A stretch of 64,000 bases of DNA, from assembly GCF_020166335.1 (NCBI RefSeq), contig NZ_JAIUJR010000006.1, positions 1 to 64,000 on the forward strand. The letters are read 5' to 3'. The translations under genes were made by a program, and so were the position numbers. The first letter of the stretch is position 1; every line of letters starts with the position of its first letter. The notes under the pieces are model-generated. The model was not told the DNA's origin, ran no database searches, and was given only the letters and a program-made list of their open reading frames with translations. This document shows, piece by piece, positions 38,291 through 47,491 of this stretch. This DNA comes from Winogradskyella alexanderae. Lineage in GTDB: Bacteria > Bacteroidota > Bacteroidia > Flavobacteriales > Flavobacteriaceae.

Positions 38291-39190
38291 CTAAATATTT
38301 AGGTTTATTATTTTTTCTGCTTTCTTCAAATTTAAAGAAGAAACTTTACTTTTCCATAGTTGCGCTTCTTCTTGCTTTCCTAAACTCATATAAGCAGTGT
38401 AATACAAGAATGCCACAAACGCCTCGTTATCATCAAGAGATTGTTGTTTTTCTAGTCTTTTAAGTGATCTCAGTAATTTCTTAGGTCGTTTTAACAATAA
38501 ATACTCTTGAATTTTTAAAAGTTCACATCGCATTAAAAGCGATTGTTTACCGTCAAGGTTTTCTGTTTTTACAAGTTCTTTGGCTTCTTCCAAGTAAATA
38601 TTTGATAAATCAATAAGCTTTGTCCTAGTTCTTTCTCTTGTATACAAGGTAAGATCAAGATATTTTGATGCTAAGAAATAGGCTGAATAAAAACTTTTAT
38701 CGGTATAGTAATTTCTTAGTTCGCTAGCTATAAATTCTGTATTTAGGGCATAGTCCTCGATAATTCCAGTAATATTTTGCAATGGCTCAATATTGCTACC
38801 TACATTTAAAATATTACCATTTATGTCCATGATTTTGATAGAATCGTCATTAAACTTATCAATGTACCTTAAGGAGCGTTTACCCTTTATTTTTAAATAA
38901 TGTTCTTCGTATTTATCTTCGCTAACAATAACAGGAACAAAGTTTTGCCATATTAGTGGACTAATCTTTTCGTCAGAAAATAAATTTGGAATCACTAAGT
39001 AACGTCCCTTTTTATTCTGTACAACCACAGGATAATCATAAAAGGTAGACTCCTCCCAAACCATGAATATCATTTTATTCTGCACCAATGCCAACTTTTG
39101 GGCAATTTCTAAAGAACGCATCCACTGTTGGGCATGTAAAAACGAGCCGAACATGACAACCAAAAGGGGAACGACAATGTATTTTTTCAT
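38291..39190 (-). CDS. Exported thioredoxin-fold-like protein without CxxC, function unknown
   Basis: The 299-residue product has a signal peptide (to HAQ, residue 21). The following segment (WMRSLEIAQKLALVQNKMIFMVWEES) resembles the start of thioredoxin-7-like domains, but the position of the redox CxxC pair holds no cysteines. The second half (about 140-299) is helical with LLMRCELLKIQEYLL and TPR-like spacing. It is followed at once by the hydroxylase and phosphodiesterase genes in one operon. Confidence 0.6.
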   Translation of the reverse strand: MKKYIVVPLLVVMFGSFLHAQQWMRSLEIAQKLALVQNKMIFMVWEESTFYDYPVVVQNKKGRYLVIPNLFSDEKISPLIWQNFVPVIVSEDKYEEHYLKIKGKRSLRYIDKFNDDSIKIMDINGNILNVGSNIEPLQNITGIIEDYALNTEFIASELRNYYTDKSFYSAYFLASKYLDLTLYTRERTRTKLIDLSNIYLEEAKELVKTENLDGKQSLLMRCELLKIQEYLLLKRPKKLLRSLKRLEKQQSLDDNEAFVAFLYYTAYMSLGKQEEAQLWKSKVSSLNLKKAEKIINLNI

Positions 39191-39236
39191 AGTTTCTTTA
39201 AATTGTTTGCATCAAAAATTATTCCACCACCATCTT

Positions 39237-39731
39237 TCAAATTTGAATCCTTTTCTTCATGTTTTCTACAATATTAAAGGCCGCGGGACAAATAGCAACG
39301 TTCTTTAACGTAAGATTAGAAATCTGATGAAATTTTTTCCTGTCTGTGTGAGGAAATTCCTTGCAAGCTTTTGGTCTAACCTCATAGATAGAACAATAAT
39401 TATCTTGACCTAAAAATGTACAAGGAACAGATTGTAAAACATAGTCATTATCTTCATCGATTCTAAGATACATTTCAATAAACTTTTGAGGTTTTATTTT
39501 AAAATACTTGGAAATACGCAGTATATCCTTATCAGTAAACAAAGGGCCAGTAGTTTTGCAACAATTGGCACAAGTTAAACAATCTGTGCGCTCAAACTCT
39601 TCATCATGTAATTCTTGCATGATGAAATCTAATTTTTTGGGTGGTTTTTTTCGCAGTCTTTTAAAAAACGTCTTGTTTTCGTTATGCTTATCTTTGGCAA
39701 GCTTAAGGAGTTTTTCGATTTGATCCTGCAT
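39237..39731 (-). CDS. YkgJ-family cysteine-cluster protein
   Basis: The 164-residue protein has the YkgJ cluster: CLTCANCCK (about 57-65), then CTFLGQDNYCSIYEVRPKACKEFP (about 104-127), with eight cysteines in total positions suited to zinc or iron-sulfur binding. The function of the family is not known. A -7 element lies only five bases upstream of its ATG, so the transcript may be leaderless. Confidence 0.85.
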   Translation of the reverse strand: MQDQIEKLLKLAKDKHNENKTFFKRLRKKPPKKLDFIMQELHDEEFERTDCLTCANCCKTTGPLFTDKDILRISKYFKIKPQKFIEMYLRIDEDNDYVLQSVPCTFLGQDNYCSIYEVRPKACKEFPHTDRKKFHQISNLTLKNVAICPAAFNIVENMKKRIQI

Positions 39732-39735
39732 ATCA

Positions 39736-39743
39736 CAAATTTA
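39736..39743 (-). promoter_or_regulatory. -7 element of the YkgJ-family gene
   Basis: TAAATTTG on the minus strand fits TAnnTTTG five bases from the ATG at 39731; a transcription start at or near the ATG is implied. Confidence 0.45.
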
Positions 39744-39770
39744 ATGAAACTTCAGAAGATAATATTAAAG

Positions 39771-39778
39771 TAATTTTG
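39771..39778 (+). promoter_or_regulatory. -7 element of the methyltransferase gene
   Basis: TAATTTTG fits TAnnTTTG seven bases before the ATG at 39786, so this divergent gene may also be nearly leaderless. Confidence 0.45.
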
Positions 39779-39785
39779 AAGATAA

Positions 39786-40490
39786 ATGTATAAGGATGTC
39801 TTTGGAAAAGCCTTACTCGATTATCACAATGATAATTATACGGAGGATATCATAACATGGACAAATATCTCAGATAAAGATATGCTCCCGCTTCCCTATT
39901 TATTTAGAAATTTTGAGGAAATGCCAATGATAGAACAAGAGGCATTAAAACATTCTAATGGCAAGATTCTGGATGTGGGTTGTGGTACAGGCAACCATTC
40001 GTTGTGGTTACAAAATAAGGGATTTGAGGTAAAGGCTATAGATATCTCCATGGGTGCTGTTTCAGTTGCTAAGAGTAGAGGTGTTAATATTGTTGAACAA
40101 AAGCATTTGTTGGAAGAAACAGAAACTTATGACACTATACTTTTACTTATGAATGGCACCGGAATTTTTGAGGAATTGACTAAACTGAACCAATACCTTG
40201 AACATCTAAAATCACTTTTAACCAAAAAAGGTAAAATATTAATTGATTCGTCTGACATTCGATATATGTACGAAGACGAGGAAGGTAGTTACTGGATTGA
40301 TCTAAACCAAAATTATTACGGAGAGTTAGATTATTATATCAGTTATAAAGGAGAAATCGAAACACCTATGAAGTGGTTGTATCTTGATTTTGACACTTTG
40401 AAAACCGCTTGTCAAACGGTTGGATTTAAGTGTTATAAAATCATAGATGGTCCACATTTTGATTATCTGGCACAATTGAAATTATTTTAA
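39786..40490 (+). CDS. Class I SAM-dependent methyltransferase
   Basis: The 234-residue protein has motif I ILDVGCGTGN at 61-70 and the acidic residue of motif II (AIDISMGAV) at about 83. The N-terminus (FGKALLDYHNDNYTEDIITWTN) is shared with small flavobacterial methyltransferases. The substrate is not evident, and the gene is alone on its strand, facing the barrel protein gene convergently. Confidence 0.85.
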   Translation: MYKDVFGKALLDYHNDNYTEDIITWTNISDKDMLPLPYLFRNFEEMPMIEQEALKHSNGKILDVGCGTGNHSLWLQNKGFEVKAIDISMGAVSVAKSRGVNIVEQKHLLEETETYDTILLLMNGTGIFEELTKLNQYLEHLKSLLTKKGKILIDSSDIRYMYEDEEGSYWIDLNQNYYGELDYYISYKGEIETPMKWLYLDFDTLKTACQTVGFKCYKIIDGPHFDYLAQLKLF

Positions 40491-40500
40491 ACAAAATGAA

Positions 40501-42228
40501 TTAAAAATCAAACTGATACGTTGCACCAGCTAATGCTTGAATACCTTGAACTGGGAAATTTAAAAATCTCTGATAATCTTGATTTGTAATGTTGTTGACC
40601 TTTGCAAAAACCGAAAGTTGATCATTAATCTTATAACCTACATGTGCGTTGGCATCAAAGTAACTATCAAGAGTTACAGGCGTAGGATCAGGAAAAATAA
40701 GAGTACCAACTAGCAATAATTGGTCCTTACGTTCTCCAACATAAAAAGCGCTAGCTCCAGCATACCATTTTTCTGAAATCTGAAAATCCATAAAAATAGA
40801 CCCAGTAATATCCGGCAAATTCCAAGCTTCTTGCTGATTGTCTAAAGAATAATTAAAATACTCACCTTTAATGCCTAAAGTGAAGTTTCTATTAACGTCT
40901 ATATTAAGTTCTCCAGCAATAGAAAATGTTGTCACATCGTCATAAACAACACTGAATGAATTCCCATACTGATAATCTCTTGTAGCAAAGGTCTGCGCAT
41001 CATTTGCTTTGAATAGAGGTTTGTTTTCCTCAGCGTAATAGTTGCCTTTAATATTATAGCTAACATTGTTTGAGAGTTTCCCTTTTAATCCCAAAAATCC
41101 ACTATAGCGTTGATCTGTAGGTGATATAAATAACGTTGGGGAAACGAAAGGGTTTTGGTTGGAAAATTCTTGGTAAGAGTTTTGTATAAGGCCTCCTGTA
41201 ATACCTCCATAGGCTATCAGTATTTCGTCTACCAACCTATATGATGCTTCAATATTTGGATATATAAAAAACTTGTTATCATCAAATTCATTATCATTTA
41301 AATAAACGAGTCTAAGACCTAAATCTACAGTTAAATCATCATGTTTTAATTGATAGGATGGCGATAAGCCCAATGTTGTATTTCCATATTTAAGTTCATC
41401 GGCAGAGGTATAAGTGTTATCAAAACTGCCACCAATATAATCTATGTAGAATGACGTGCTAAGCAATTCATCTTGAATTGGAATACTAAAACTTGTTTTG
41501 GCAATAAATCTATTTTCTCCAGAGTCTCGATTATCTGTAAATCGCCTAAATCTTACACTACCATCTTTAACTATTGCATCATCAAAATTCAATTTGCCAC
41601 CCATATTAAATCCGCTAAAGGAGTATCCTGAATCTATGGAACCTGCCTCTTCAGGTCCAAAAAAGTTTTGAGGCAAACCATACCAGTTATAGGATCGTAC
41701 GTCATAACCTGCATCAATTTTCCATGAAAAATCCCGCAATTTTTGAGAGTAATGTGCATTTAATACAGTCTTTGCAAAATCGTCATCCAATAATAAATCT
41801 TCAATACCTCCTTGTGATGAATGGTGGCTAAAATAACCACCTACATTTTCACTTCTATTTATAGCATGATTTAAATAGACTTCGCCCAGCACAGTAGTAT
41901 AAGTGCCCACACCTAATGAAGCATAATTATCAAACAACTTTGTTGGTTTTGCCTTATCTACAGTTGCGGCCTTTCCTTTTGCAGGAGTGAAGGTTGATGC
42001 CACCGGAATAGAAAATATATTGTACTTAACAGGTTTTTTCTTCACAGAATTAGAATCACTTAATTTTGGTATATCCTTAATTTTAAAAGCGTCTGATATA
42101 GTAGGTTGATAAGGTCTCACAACATTAACTACTTGATCGTCTATGGTATCCTTTTTGCGATCTTGCCCGGCGACATTAAACAGGGTCATAGTTAAGATTA
42201 CACTCGCGATTTTATATTTAATATTCAT
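40501..42228 (-). CDS. Outer-membrane beta-barrel protein, TonB-receptor-like without plug
   Basis: The 575-residue product has a signal peptide (to AGQ, residue 22) and a proline/serine-rich N-terminal segment (VVRPYQPTISDAFKIKDIPKL). About 450 residues of alternating beta-strand pattern follow, ending in an aromatic C-terminal strand (GATYQFDF). No TonB box and no plug domain are seen, although the last third resembles TonB-dependent receptors. It is coupled to the TPR protein upstream (35-base gap). Confidence 0.78.
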   Translation of the reverse strand: MNIKYKIASVILTMTLFNVAGQDRKKDTIDDQVVNVVRPYQPTISDAFKIKDIPKLSDSNSVKKKPVKYNIFSIPVASTFTPAKGKAATVDKAKPTKLFDNYASLGVGTYTTVLGEVYLNHAINRSENVGGYFSHHSSQGGIEDLLLDDDFAKTVLNAHYSQKLRDFSWKIDAGYDVRSYNWYGLPQNFFGPEEAGSIDSGYSFSGFNMGGKLNFDDAIVKDGSVRFRRFTDNRDSGENRFIAKTSFSIPIQDELLSTSFYIDYIGGSFDNTYTSADELKYGNTTLGLSPSYQLKHDDLTVDLGLRLVYLNDNEFDDNKFFIYPNIEASYRLVDEILIAYGGITGGLIQNSYQEFSNQNPFVSPTLFISPTDQRYSGFLGLKGKLSNNVSYNIKGNYYAEENKPLFKANDAQTFATRDYQYGNSFSVVYDDVTTFSIAGELNIDVNRNFTLGIKGEYFNYSLDNQQEAWNLPDITGSIFMDFQISEKWYAGASAFYVGERKDQLLLVGTLIFPDPTPVTLDSYFDANAHVGYKINDQLSVFAKVNNITNQDYQRFLNFPVQGIQALAGATYQFDF

Positions 42229-42263
42229 TGTGATTTCTTTGATTAAATAAGACTAAAACGGTA

Positions 42264-45200
42264 TCAGTTTTTGTCTGTTTCGATTGATGAATTTGTTTTA
42301 GCCTGTTCTGTCTTGATTTTCTTCAACTCTATAGTAGCAGCTTCTGTAACATCATTAAACTCGCTGAAATTTGATATCACACTTTCTAGAATATAGGTTG
42401 CTTGAAAAGCATCATTTAAGGCATAATAGTTCTTGGCCATAACAACCAATCCTTTTGCGCTAAAGTATTTATAACTGCTGAAATCCTTGGCTAATTTTTG
42501 AATTGTTATATTGGATGCTTCATATTGCCCTTCCCTATTCTCAAAATAGGCGTTGTAATAAAGAGCTTCTGCCATTGTACTACCAGTTGCCGTTTTTTGA
42601 ATCTTACTATAGGCTTCCTTTGCCTTATTTTCATTGCCTCTTTTTATGGCAGACCTTGCAATGATGAGCAGTGCATCGCTCTCAATCTTTTTGTTTAATT
42701 TGTCTTTGCTTAATACTTTTTCTGCATAATCATTAGCTTTGGCATAATCTGTCAATTGATAAAAAGCATTCATTAAATTAGATTGTGCATATAACGTATT
42801 CTGTGGATAGTCTGCTTCATTCTCTAGACGCTGTAAAATGGGAATGGCCATATCCCAACTTGAATTGGTTAAATAAATCTCACTCATTTTTACCATGGCT
42901 TGTTCTGTATATTCACTTCTGGGAGCTTCCATGACATACTTGAAATGCGGTTGTGCATTCTCGAATAAGTCTTTTTGGTAATATAGTTGGGCTAAATAAA
43001 AGTGGGATTTAAGCGCATTGATTCCATTTGGAAATTCAATTAAATATTTGTTGAATTGACGTATGGCATTATCCGTATCATTATCCAAATATGGTTTTTC
43101 TGCCGCCAGATACATGGTATTATCCAATTCTACATCTGAAACCTCAACATAATCTAATGATTTGACCCAATTGGCGTATTCATCCACTTTTCCTAAATCT
43201 ATGTAGATTAGTCTGGCGGTAGAAACGGCCTGAACAGCTTCACCGGAACCAGGGAAATCACGTGCAACTCCTTTAAATTTTCTTAATGCGCTTTCATTAT
43301 CATTTGTGTTGTAATACACGAGACCTTGACGCAGTAAAGCCTTAGATGTGAATGCACTTCTACGATACTCAGTATTTAAACGATCGTACATCTCCAGGGC
43401 TTTATCAATTTCTCCTGATTTCACATAGGTATTAGCTAACTCGTACATAGCGTCATCTCTTAAGGCAGACTTTGGATAACCATTTATAAACGTTTTTATT
43501 TCAATGATTTTCTGATTTCTATTTCCCAAATACCCATGACTCATTGCTTTTTGAAAAGATGCATAATCCGTTTCAATTTCATTAATCTGAATCGCTTTTT
43601 CGTATGCTTTAATAGCCTCATTATAGCGACTTGAAACAAAATATCCGTCACCTAACCTTAGGTAAGCATCATTGCGTCTAAGTCTATCATTTTGCTTTGT
43701 ATTAATGTAAATATTAAAATATTCTGAAGCTTTATTATAATCCTTGAGCTTAAAATAAGTGTAGGCCAGGTTATAGTTCAAATTTTCACGTTCTGGAAGT
43801 GACTTTACTTCATCTCTTTCTGCAAACTGCTTAAACCCTACTAATGCTTCGTTGTAGTAAGATAAATTGTATTCCGTTTCTGCACGCCAATAGGTTGCTT
43901 TAGCAGCAAAAATGGGATCTCTTGGTTCGTTTAATGAATTATTGAACATATCTAACGCATCTTTATATCGTGCTTCATTATATAATTCTATCCCTCTAAA
44001 AAATGCTACTTTTTGATAAGCTAGCTTGTTTTCAAAACTGGTCTTTCCCTCCAATAGCTCTAATGCCTCGCTATAATTTTTTGATGTGATATATGAGTCA
44101 ATTAGCAAAGTCTCAATTTCTTCCTTGAATGCGGTTTTTGGGTATTTTTCCAAATAGCCATATAATACTTGTGGTACGGACTGATAAGGATTACCAATCT
44201 CATAACTTATCTTTGCATAATTTAACCATGCATCTTCCTGAATTTTTAAATCAAAATCCATCTGGGAAGCATTCCTAAAGGCATTTAATGCCTCTTGCTT
44301 CTTATCTAAATTAATATAACTCTCACCCAAATGATAATATGCATTTTGGGCAACACTATTATTTCCATCTATTATTTTATTAAATTCTGAAATAGCACTT
44401 TCAAAATCTTTTTGCTTATAATACGCATAGCCTAATTGATAGTAATCCGTGTTATTCCATCTACCCCTTTTCCCTTTATAGGCTTTTAAATAGGGAATAG
44501 CTTCCTCATATTTCTCTAAATTGAAAAGACTCTCACCAATGATCTTATTTAGCTCAGATTTTTCGTCTGGGTTACCGTTTGGTAATTGTGCTTTGGCCAA
44601 TTCAATTGCTTGTTCAAATTTTCCAAGTTTAAAATTTAGATCTGCTTGATAATACGACAGTTTTTCCTTGTATTTTTCGTTATCACTAACCTCATCAAAA
44701 TATCTATTTGCGGTGTCATAATCGTCACCCTCATAGGCCATATAACCAATATAATATTTGGATTGTGAACCGTATTCCTTGCTATCTGTTACCCGTTTTA
44801 AATATTTCGTTGCTTGTTTTCTGCTGCCTGTAGAATAAAGACTGTACCCAAAGTTGAAGTAATAACGATTTCTTTCATTTCTTGAAATGCTTAACTCATC
44901 TACTTTTTCATACCATTTCCGTGCGTAGGCAAATTTTGAATTTTCAAAATAATAATCAGCTACATCCATAAAAGCGGTATTCTTTTTTGTACTGGTAGGA
45001 TATTCTTCAACAAATTTCAAAATCAAATCGTCTGCATTTTGCTGGTTTAACATAACTGCACAATTTGCTATATAATATGCACAATCAGATTTCATTACTG
45101 CATCTCTAGTATTGTATTTTAAATCATCAAATAAAGATTGTGCTGCTTTAAATTGCTGATTATTATATAGGATAAGGGCCTTTTGATAGTCTACTAAATC

Positions 45201-45287
45201 ACTTGTGTAAATCGCGGATTTTTGAGCATAACTAAACAACGTAGATATCATTAAAACTAAGCACAACCGCTTGATTGATCCGAGCAT
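42264..45287 (-). CDS. Large periplasmic tetratricopeptide repeat protein
   Basis: The 1007-residue product has a signal peptide (to YAQ, residue 22). About 20-25 TPR-type helical pairs follow, such as AYYHLGESYINLDKKQEALNAF and YNLAYTYFKLKDYNKASEYF, filling almost the whole length. TPR arrays bind partner proteins. Its gene is followed directly by the outer-membrane barrel gene, so the two may form an envelope complex. Codon use is normal for the window. Confidence 0.88.
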   Translation of the reverse strand: MLGSIKRLCLVLMISTLFSYAQKSAIYTSDLVDYQKALILYNNQQFKAAQSLFDDLKYNTRDAVMKSDCAYYIANCAVMLNQQNADDLILKFVEEYPTSTKKNTAFMDVADYYFENSKFAYARKWYEKVDELSISRNERNRYYFNFGYSLYSTGSRKQATKYLKRVTDSKEYGSQSKYYIGYMAYEGDDYDTANRYFDEVSDNEKYKEKLSYYQADLNFKLGKFEQAIELAKAQLPNGNPDEKSELNKIIGESLFNLEKYEEAIPYLKAYKGKRGRWNNTDYYQLGYAYYKQKDFESAISEFNKIIDGNNSVAQNAYYHLGESYINLDKKQEALNAFRNASQMDFDLKIQEDAWLNYAKISYEIGNPYQSVPQVLYGYLEKYPKTAFKEEIETLLIDSYITSKNYSEALELLEGKTSFENKLAYQKVAFFRGIELYNEARYKDALDMFNNSLNEPRDPIFAAKATYWRAETEYNLSYYNEALVGFKQFAERDEVKSLPERENLNYNLAYTYFKLKDYNKASEYFNIYINTKQNDRLRRNDAYLRLGDGYFVSSRYNEAIKAYEKAIQINEIETDYASFQKAMSHGYLGNRNQKIIEIKTFINGYPKSALRDDAMYELANTYVKSGEIDKALEMYDRLNTEYRRSAFTSKALLRQGLVYYNTNDNESALRKFKGVARDFPGSGEAVQAVSTARLIYIDLGKVDEYANWVKSLDYVEVSDVELDNTMYLAAEKPYLDNDTDNAIRQFNKYLIEFPNGINALKSHFYLAQLYYQKDLFENAQPHFKYVMEAPRSEYTEQAMVKMSEIYLTNSSWDMAIPILQRLENEADYPQNTLYAQSNLMNAFYQLTDYAKANDYAEKVLSKDKLNKKIESDALLIIARSAIKRGNENKAKEAYSKIQKTATGSTMAEALYYNAYFENREGQYEASNITIQKLAKDFSSYKYFSAKGLVVMAKNYYALNDAFQATYILESVISNFSEFNDVTEAATIELKKIKTEQAKTNSSIETDKN

Positions 45288-45322
45288 TGATTTCGTTTTT
45301 TGATTAATAAATTGTGATGAAT

Positions 45323-45330
45323 CAAATATA
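45323..45330 (-). promoter_or_regulatory. -7 element of the TPR-barrel operon
   Basis: TATATTTG on the minus strand matches TAnnTTTG with about 30 bases to the ATG at 45287; no clear -33 element. Confidence 0.45.
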
Positions 45331-45444
45331 ATTTAATACAGAAGCTATAACGCTAGAATTTAGCTATAATTATAAACTGACTTATTAATTATTAACATTC
45401 AGACATTAAAAAAAATAATTCGTCGTTATTGTATCCTAAGCAAC

Positions 45445-45475
45445 TTGACAATTGATTTTATTAATAATACTTTTA
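45445..45475 (+). promoter_or_regulatory. Promoter of ftsE
   Basis: TTG at 45445-45447 and TACTTTTA at 45468-45475 (seven of eight to TAnnTTTG) are 20 bases apart; the ATG is at 45500. Confidence 0.5.
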
Positions 45476-45499
45476 CACTAATCAAACATTTAACCATTT

Positions 45500-46183
45500 A
45501 TGTCCGAACCCGTTTTACAACTTAAAGACGCCACAATATACCAAGGAGAAAGCATGGTATTATCAAATATTAATTTTGAGATGCAAAAAGGGGATTTTGT
45601 CTATCTTATTGGTAAAACCGGAAGTGGTAAAAGTAGCTTTATGAAAACGCTCTACGGAGACTTAGAATTGACCGAAGGTGAAGGTTCTGTTGTTGATTTT
45701 AATTTGAGAACGATGAAGGAAAAGGATATTCCCTTTCTAAGACGCAAATTAGGGGTCGTTTTTCAGGATTTTAAATTGTTACCAGACAGAACGGTTAATA
45801 GCAATTTAGAGTTTGTACTCAGAGCCACTGGATGGAAGGATAAAGTAGACATAAAACAAAAAATTGAAAGTGTTTTGGACAAGGTAGACATGAAAACCAA
45901 AGGCTTTAAATTTCCACATGAATTATCTGGAGGGGAACAGCAGCGTATCGCAATAGCTAGAGCTTTGCTAAATGATCCTGAACTGATACTGGCAGACGAG
46001 CCTACCGGAAATCTAGATCCCCAAACTAGTATTGAGGTTATGGAAGTACTCCAAGACATTAACAAAAATGGAAATACCATTTTAATGGCAACTCACGATT
46101 ATGCTTTACTTTTAAAATATCCGAGCAAAACACTTAAGTGCGACCAAAACAAAGTATTTGAAGTTGTACAACGCAAAAACTAA
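45500..46183 (+). CDS. ftsE: Cell division ATP-binding protein FtsE
   Basis: The 227-residue ABC ATPase has Walker A GKTGSGKS (38-45), the signature LSGGEQQRIAIARALL (142-157) and Walker B LILADEP (162-168). Its closest pattern is FtsE, which with FtsX activates peptidoglycan hydrolases at the septum. No ftsX gene follows. Instead, the KpsS-like gene begins 17 bases downstream, so ftsE is co-transcribed with the glycan genes in this strain. Confidence 0.88.
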   Translation: MSEPVLQLKDATIYQGESMVLSNINFEMQKGDFVYLIGKTGSGKSSFMKTLYGDLELTEGEGSVVDFNLRTMKEKDIPFLRRKLGVVFQDFKLLPDRTVNSNLEFVLRATGWKDKVDIKQKIESVLDKVDMKTKGFKFPHELSGGEQQRIAIARALLNDPELILADEPTGNLDPQTSIEVMEVLQDINKNGNTILMATHDYALLLKYPSKTLKCDQNKVFEVVQRKN

Positions 46184-46200
46184 AGCCAATATTCCTTCTT

Positions 46201-47490
46201 ATGAATGTAATCTGTGTAGGTTATTTTGACAAACACTCAAGATTTTTTCTTGATATAAGAAAATGGCTAAAACAGAAGACAACTAAAAAGATAAATTTTA
46301 ATTGCTATAGCATACATATTAGTGGTTTTTTATATGCATTTTTCAGGCTACAACCCAACTCAATTATTACGTTTAAAGCATGGCTAAATGCTTACCTTAA
46401 AAGAAAATACTACAAAGAGATTATTGAAACCTCTGATATCTACAAAGGAATAAAATACTCGAATTTTATTGATTTCCATTTAAAACTAAATAAAGGGATT
46501 TCTAAGCGAGCCCTGAAATTACAAGCACTTTCATATATAGATATATTAGATAAGGTATACGATAACAAAAGACCAGATTACTTAATTTCTCTTGGTGATT
46601 CTAGATTATGCGTTGAAATTGCAATTGCTATCGCAAAACACAGAAATATTCAAATTTATTACCTAGAACAGGGACCATTCAATACCACTTTTTTTGATGA
46701 AGAGGGTGTAAATGCAAACCTAAGTATTAGAAATAAACCATCAAACAAAATCAAAGCAAAGTCACCCAATTCGCAAACTGATATAGTTACGGAAAAATAC
46801 AATCGCTCTCCTCTTTATCGAGGTATAGATATACTAATAATGAAATTGTTTGAAAAAACTAGGCTATATCCACCAGACTTAAAATTTACAGATATAATTA
46901 CCTACAGAAAGAATGCGGGAAAAACTAAATCATCACTAACTAAAACTACTGAATATGCTCTTTTTGCAATGCAACTACCCCTCGACGTAAATCTTATAAA
47001 TCATAGCCCATTGTATGACTCACATTTTGTAATGATTAAAGACATTTATGAAAATTTACCTAAAGGATTGAAATTAGTAGTAAGAGAACATCCACTTTAT
47101 CTACGAAAATATGGCAAGGAATTTTACAACTATTTAGATTCCAAAAATATTGAAATCGATAATACCTCAACTCTAGAAGTTGCATTAAAGGAAGCTAAGG
47201 TTGTTATCGTGAATAATTCAACTGTTGGTTTAGAAGCTATAAAAATATATAAATCTGTTGTGGTTCTAGGTGATACATTTTATGACAATGAAAAAATATG
47301 TTTAAAATTGAAAAGCAAAACCAATTTATCCCAGATTTTAAAGCAAGCATTAGAACAAAAAATTAACAAACAAGAAATAGATGCATTTTTTGAACAATTG
47401 TATAATTCTGTAATGCTGAAAGGAAGTATAACAGACAAGAATTTGACTGCCTCAAAAACAATAGCCAACCACTTAATTTCAAAGCATTAA
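46201..47490 (+). CDS. Capsule polysaccharide transferase-like protein (KpsS/KpsC-like)
   Basis: The 429-residue protein has the KpsS-type signature LEQGPFNTTFFDEEGVNAN around residues 156-174 and a later ...PLYDSHFVMIKDIY...REHPLYL block. KpsS and KpsC are Kdo transferases that build the phospholipid anchor of group 2 capsules. kdsA, for Kdo synthesis, lies 15 kb away. It sits between ftsE and a GT2 gene; a role in surface glycan transfer is likely but the sugar is unknown. Confidence 0.75.
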   Translation: MNVICVGYFDKHSRFFLDIRKWLKQKTTKKINFNCYSIHISGFLYAFFRLQPNSIITFKAWLNAYLKRKYYKEIIETSDIYKGIKYSNFIDFHLKLNKGISKRALKLQALSYIDILDKVYDNKRPDYLISLGDSRLCVEIAIAIAKHRNIQIYYLEQGPFNTTFFDEEGVNANLSIRNKPSNKIKAKSPNSQTDIVTEKYNRSPLYRGIDILIMKLFEKTRLYPPDLKFTDIITYRKNAGKTKSSLTKTTEYALFAMQLPLDVNLINHSPLYDSHFVMIKDIYENLPKGLKLVVREHPLYLRKYGKEFYNYLDSKNIEIDNTSTLEVALKEAKVVIVNNSTVGLEAIKIYKSVVVLGDTFYDNEKICLKLKSKTNLSQILKQALEQKINKQEIDAFFEQLYNSVMLKGSITDKNLTASKTIANHLISKH

Positions 47491-47491
47491 C

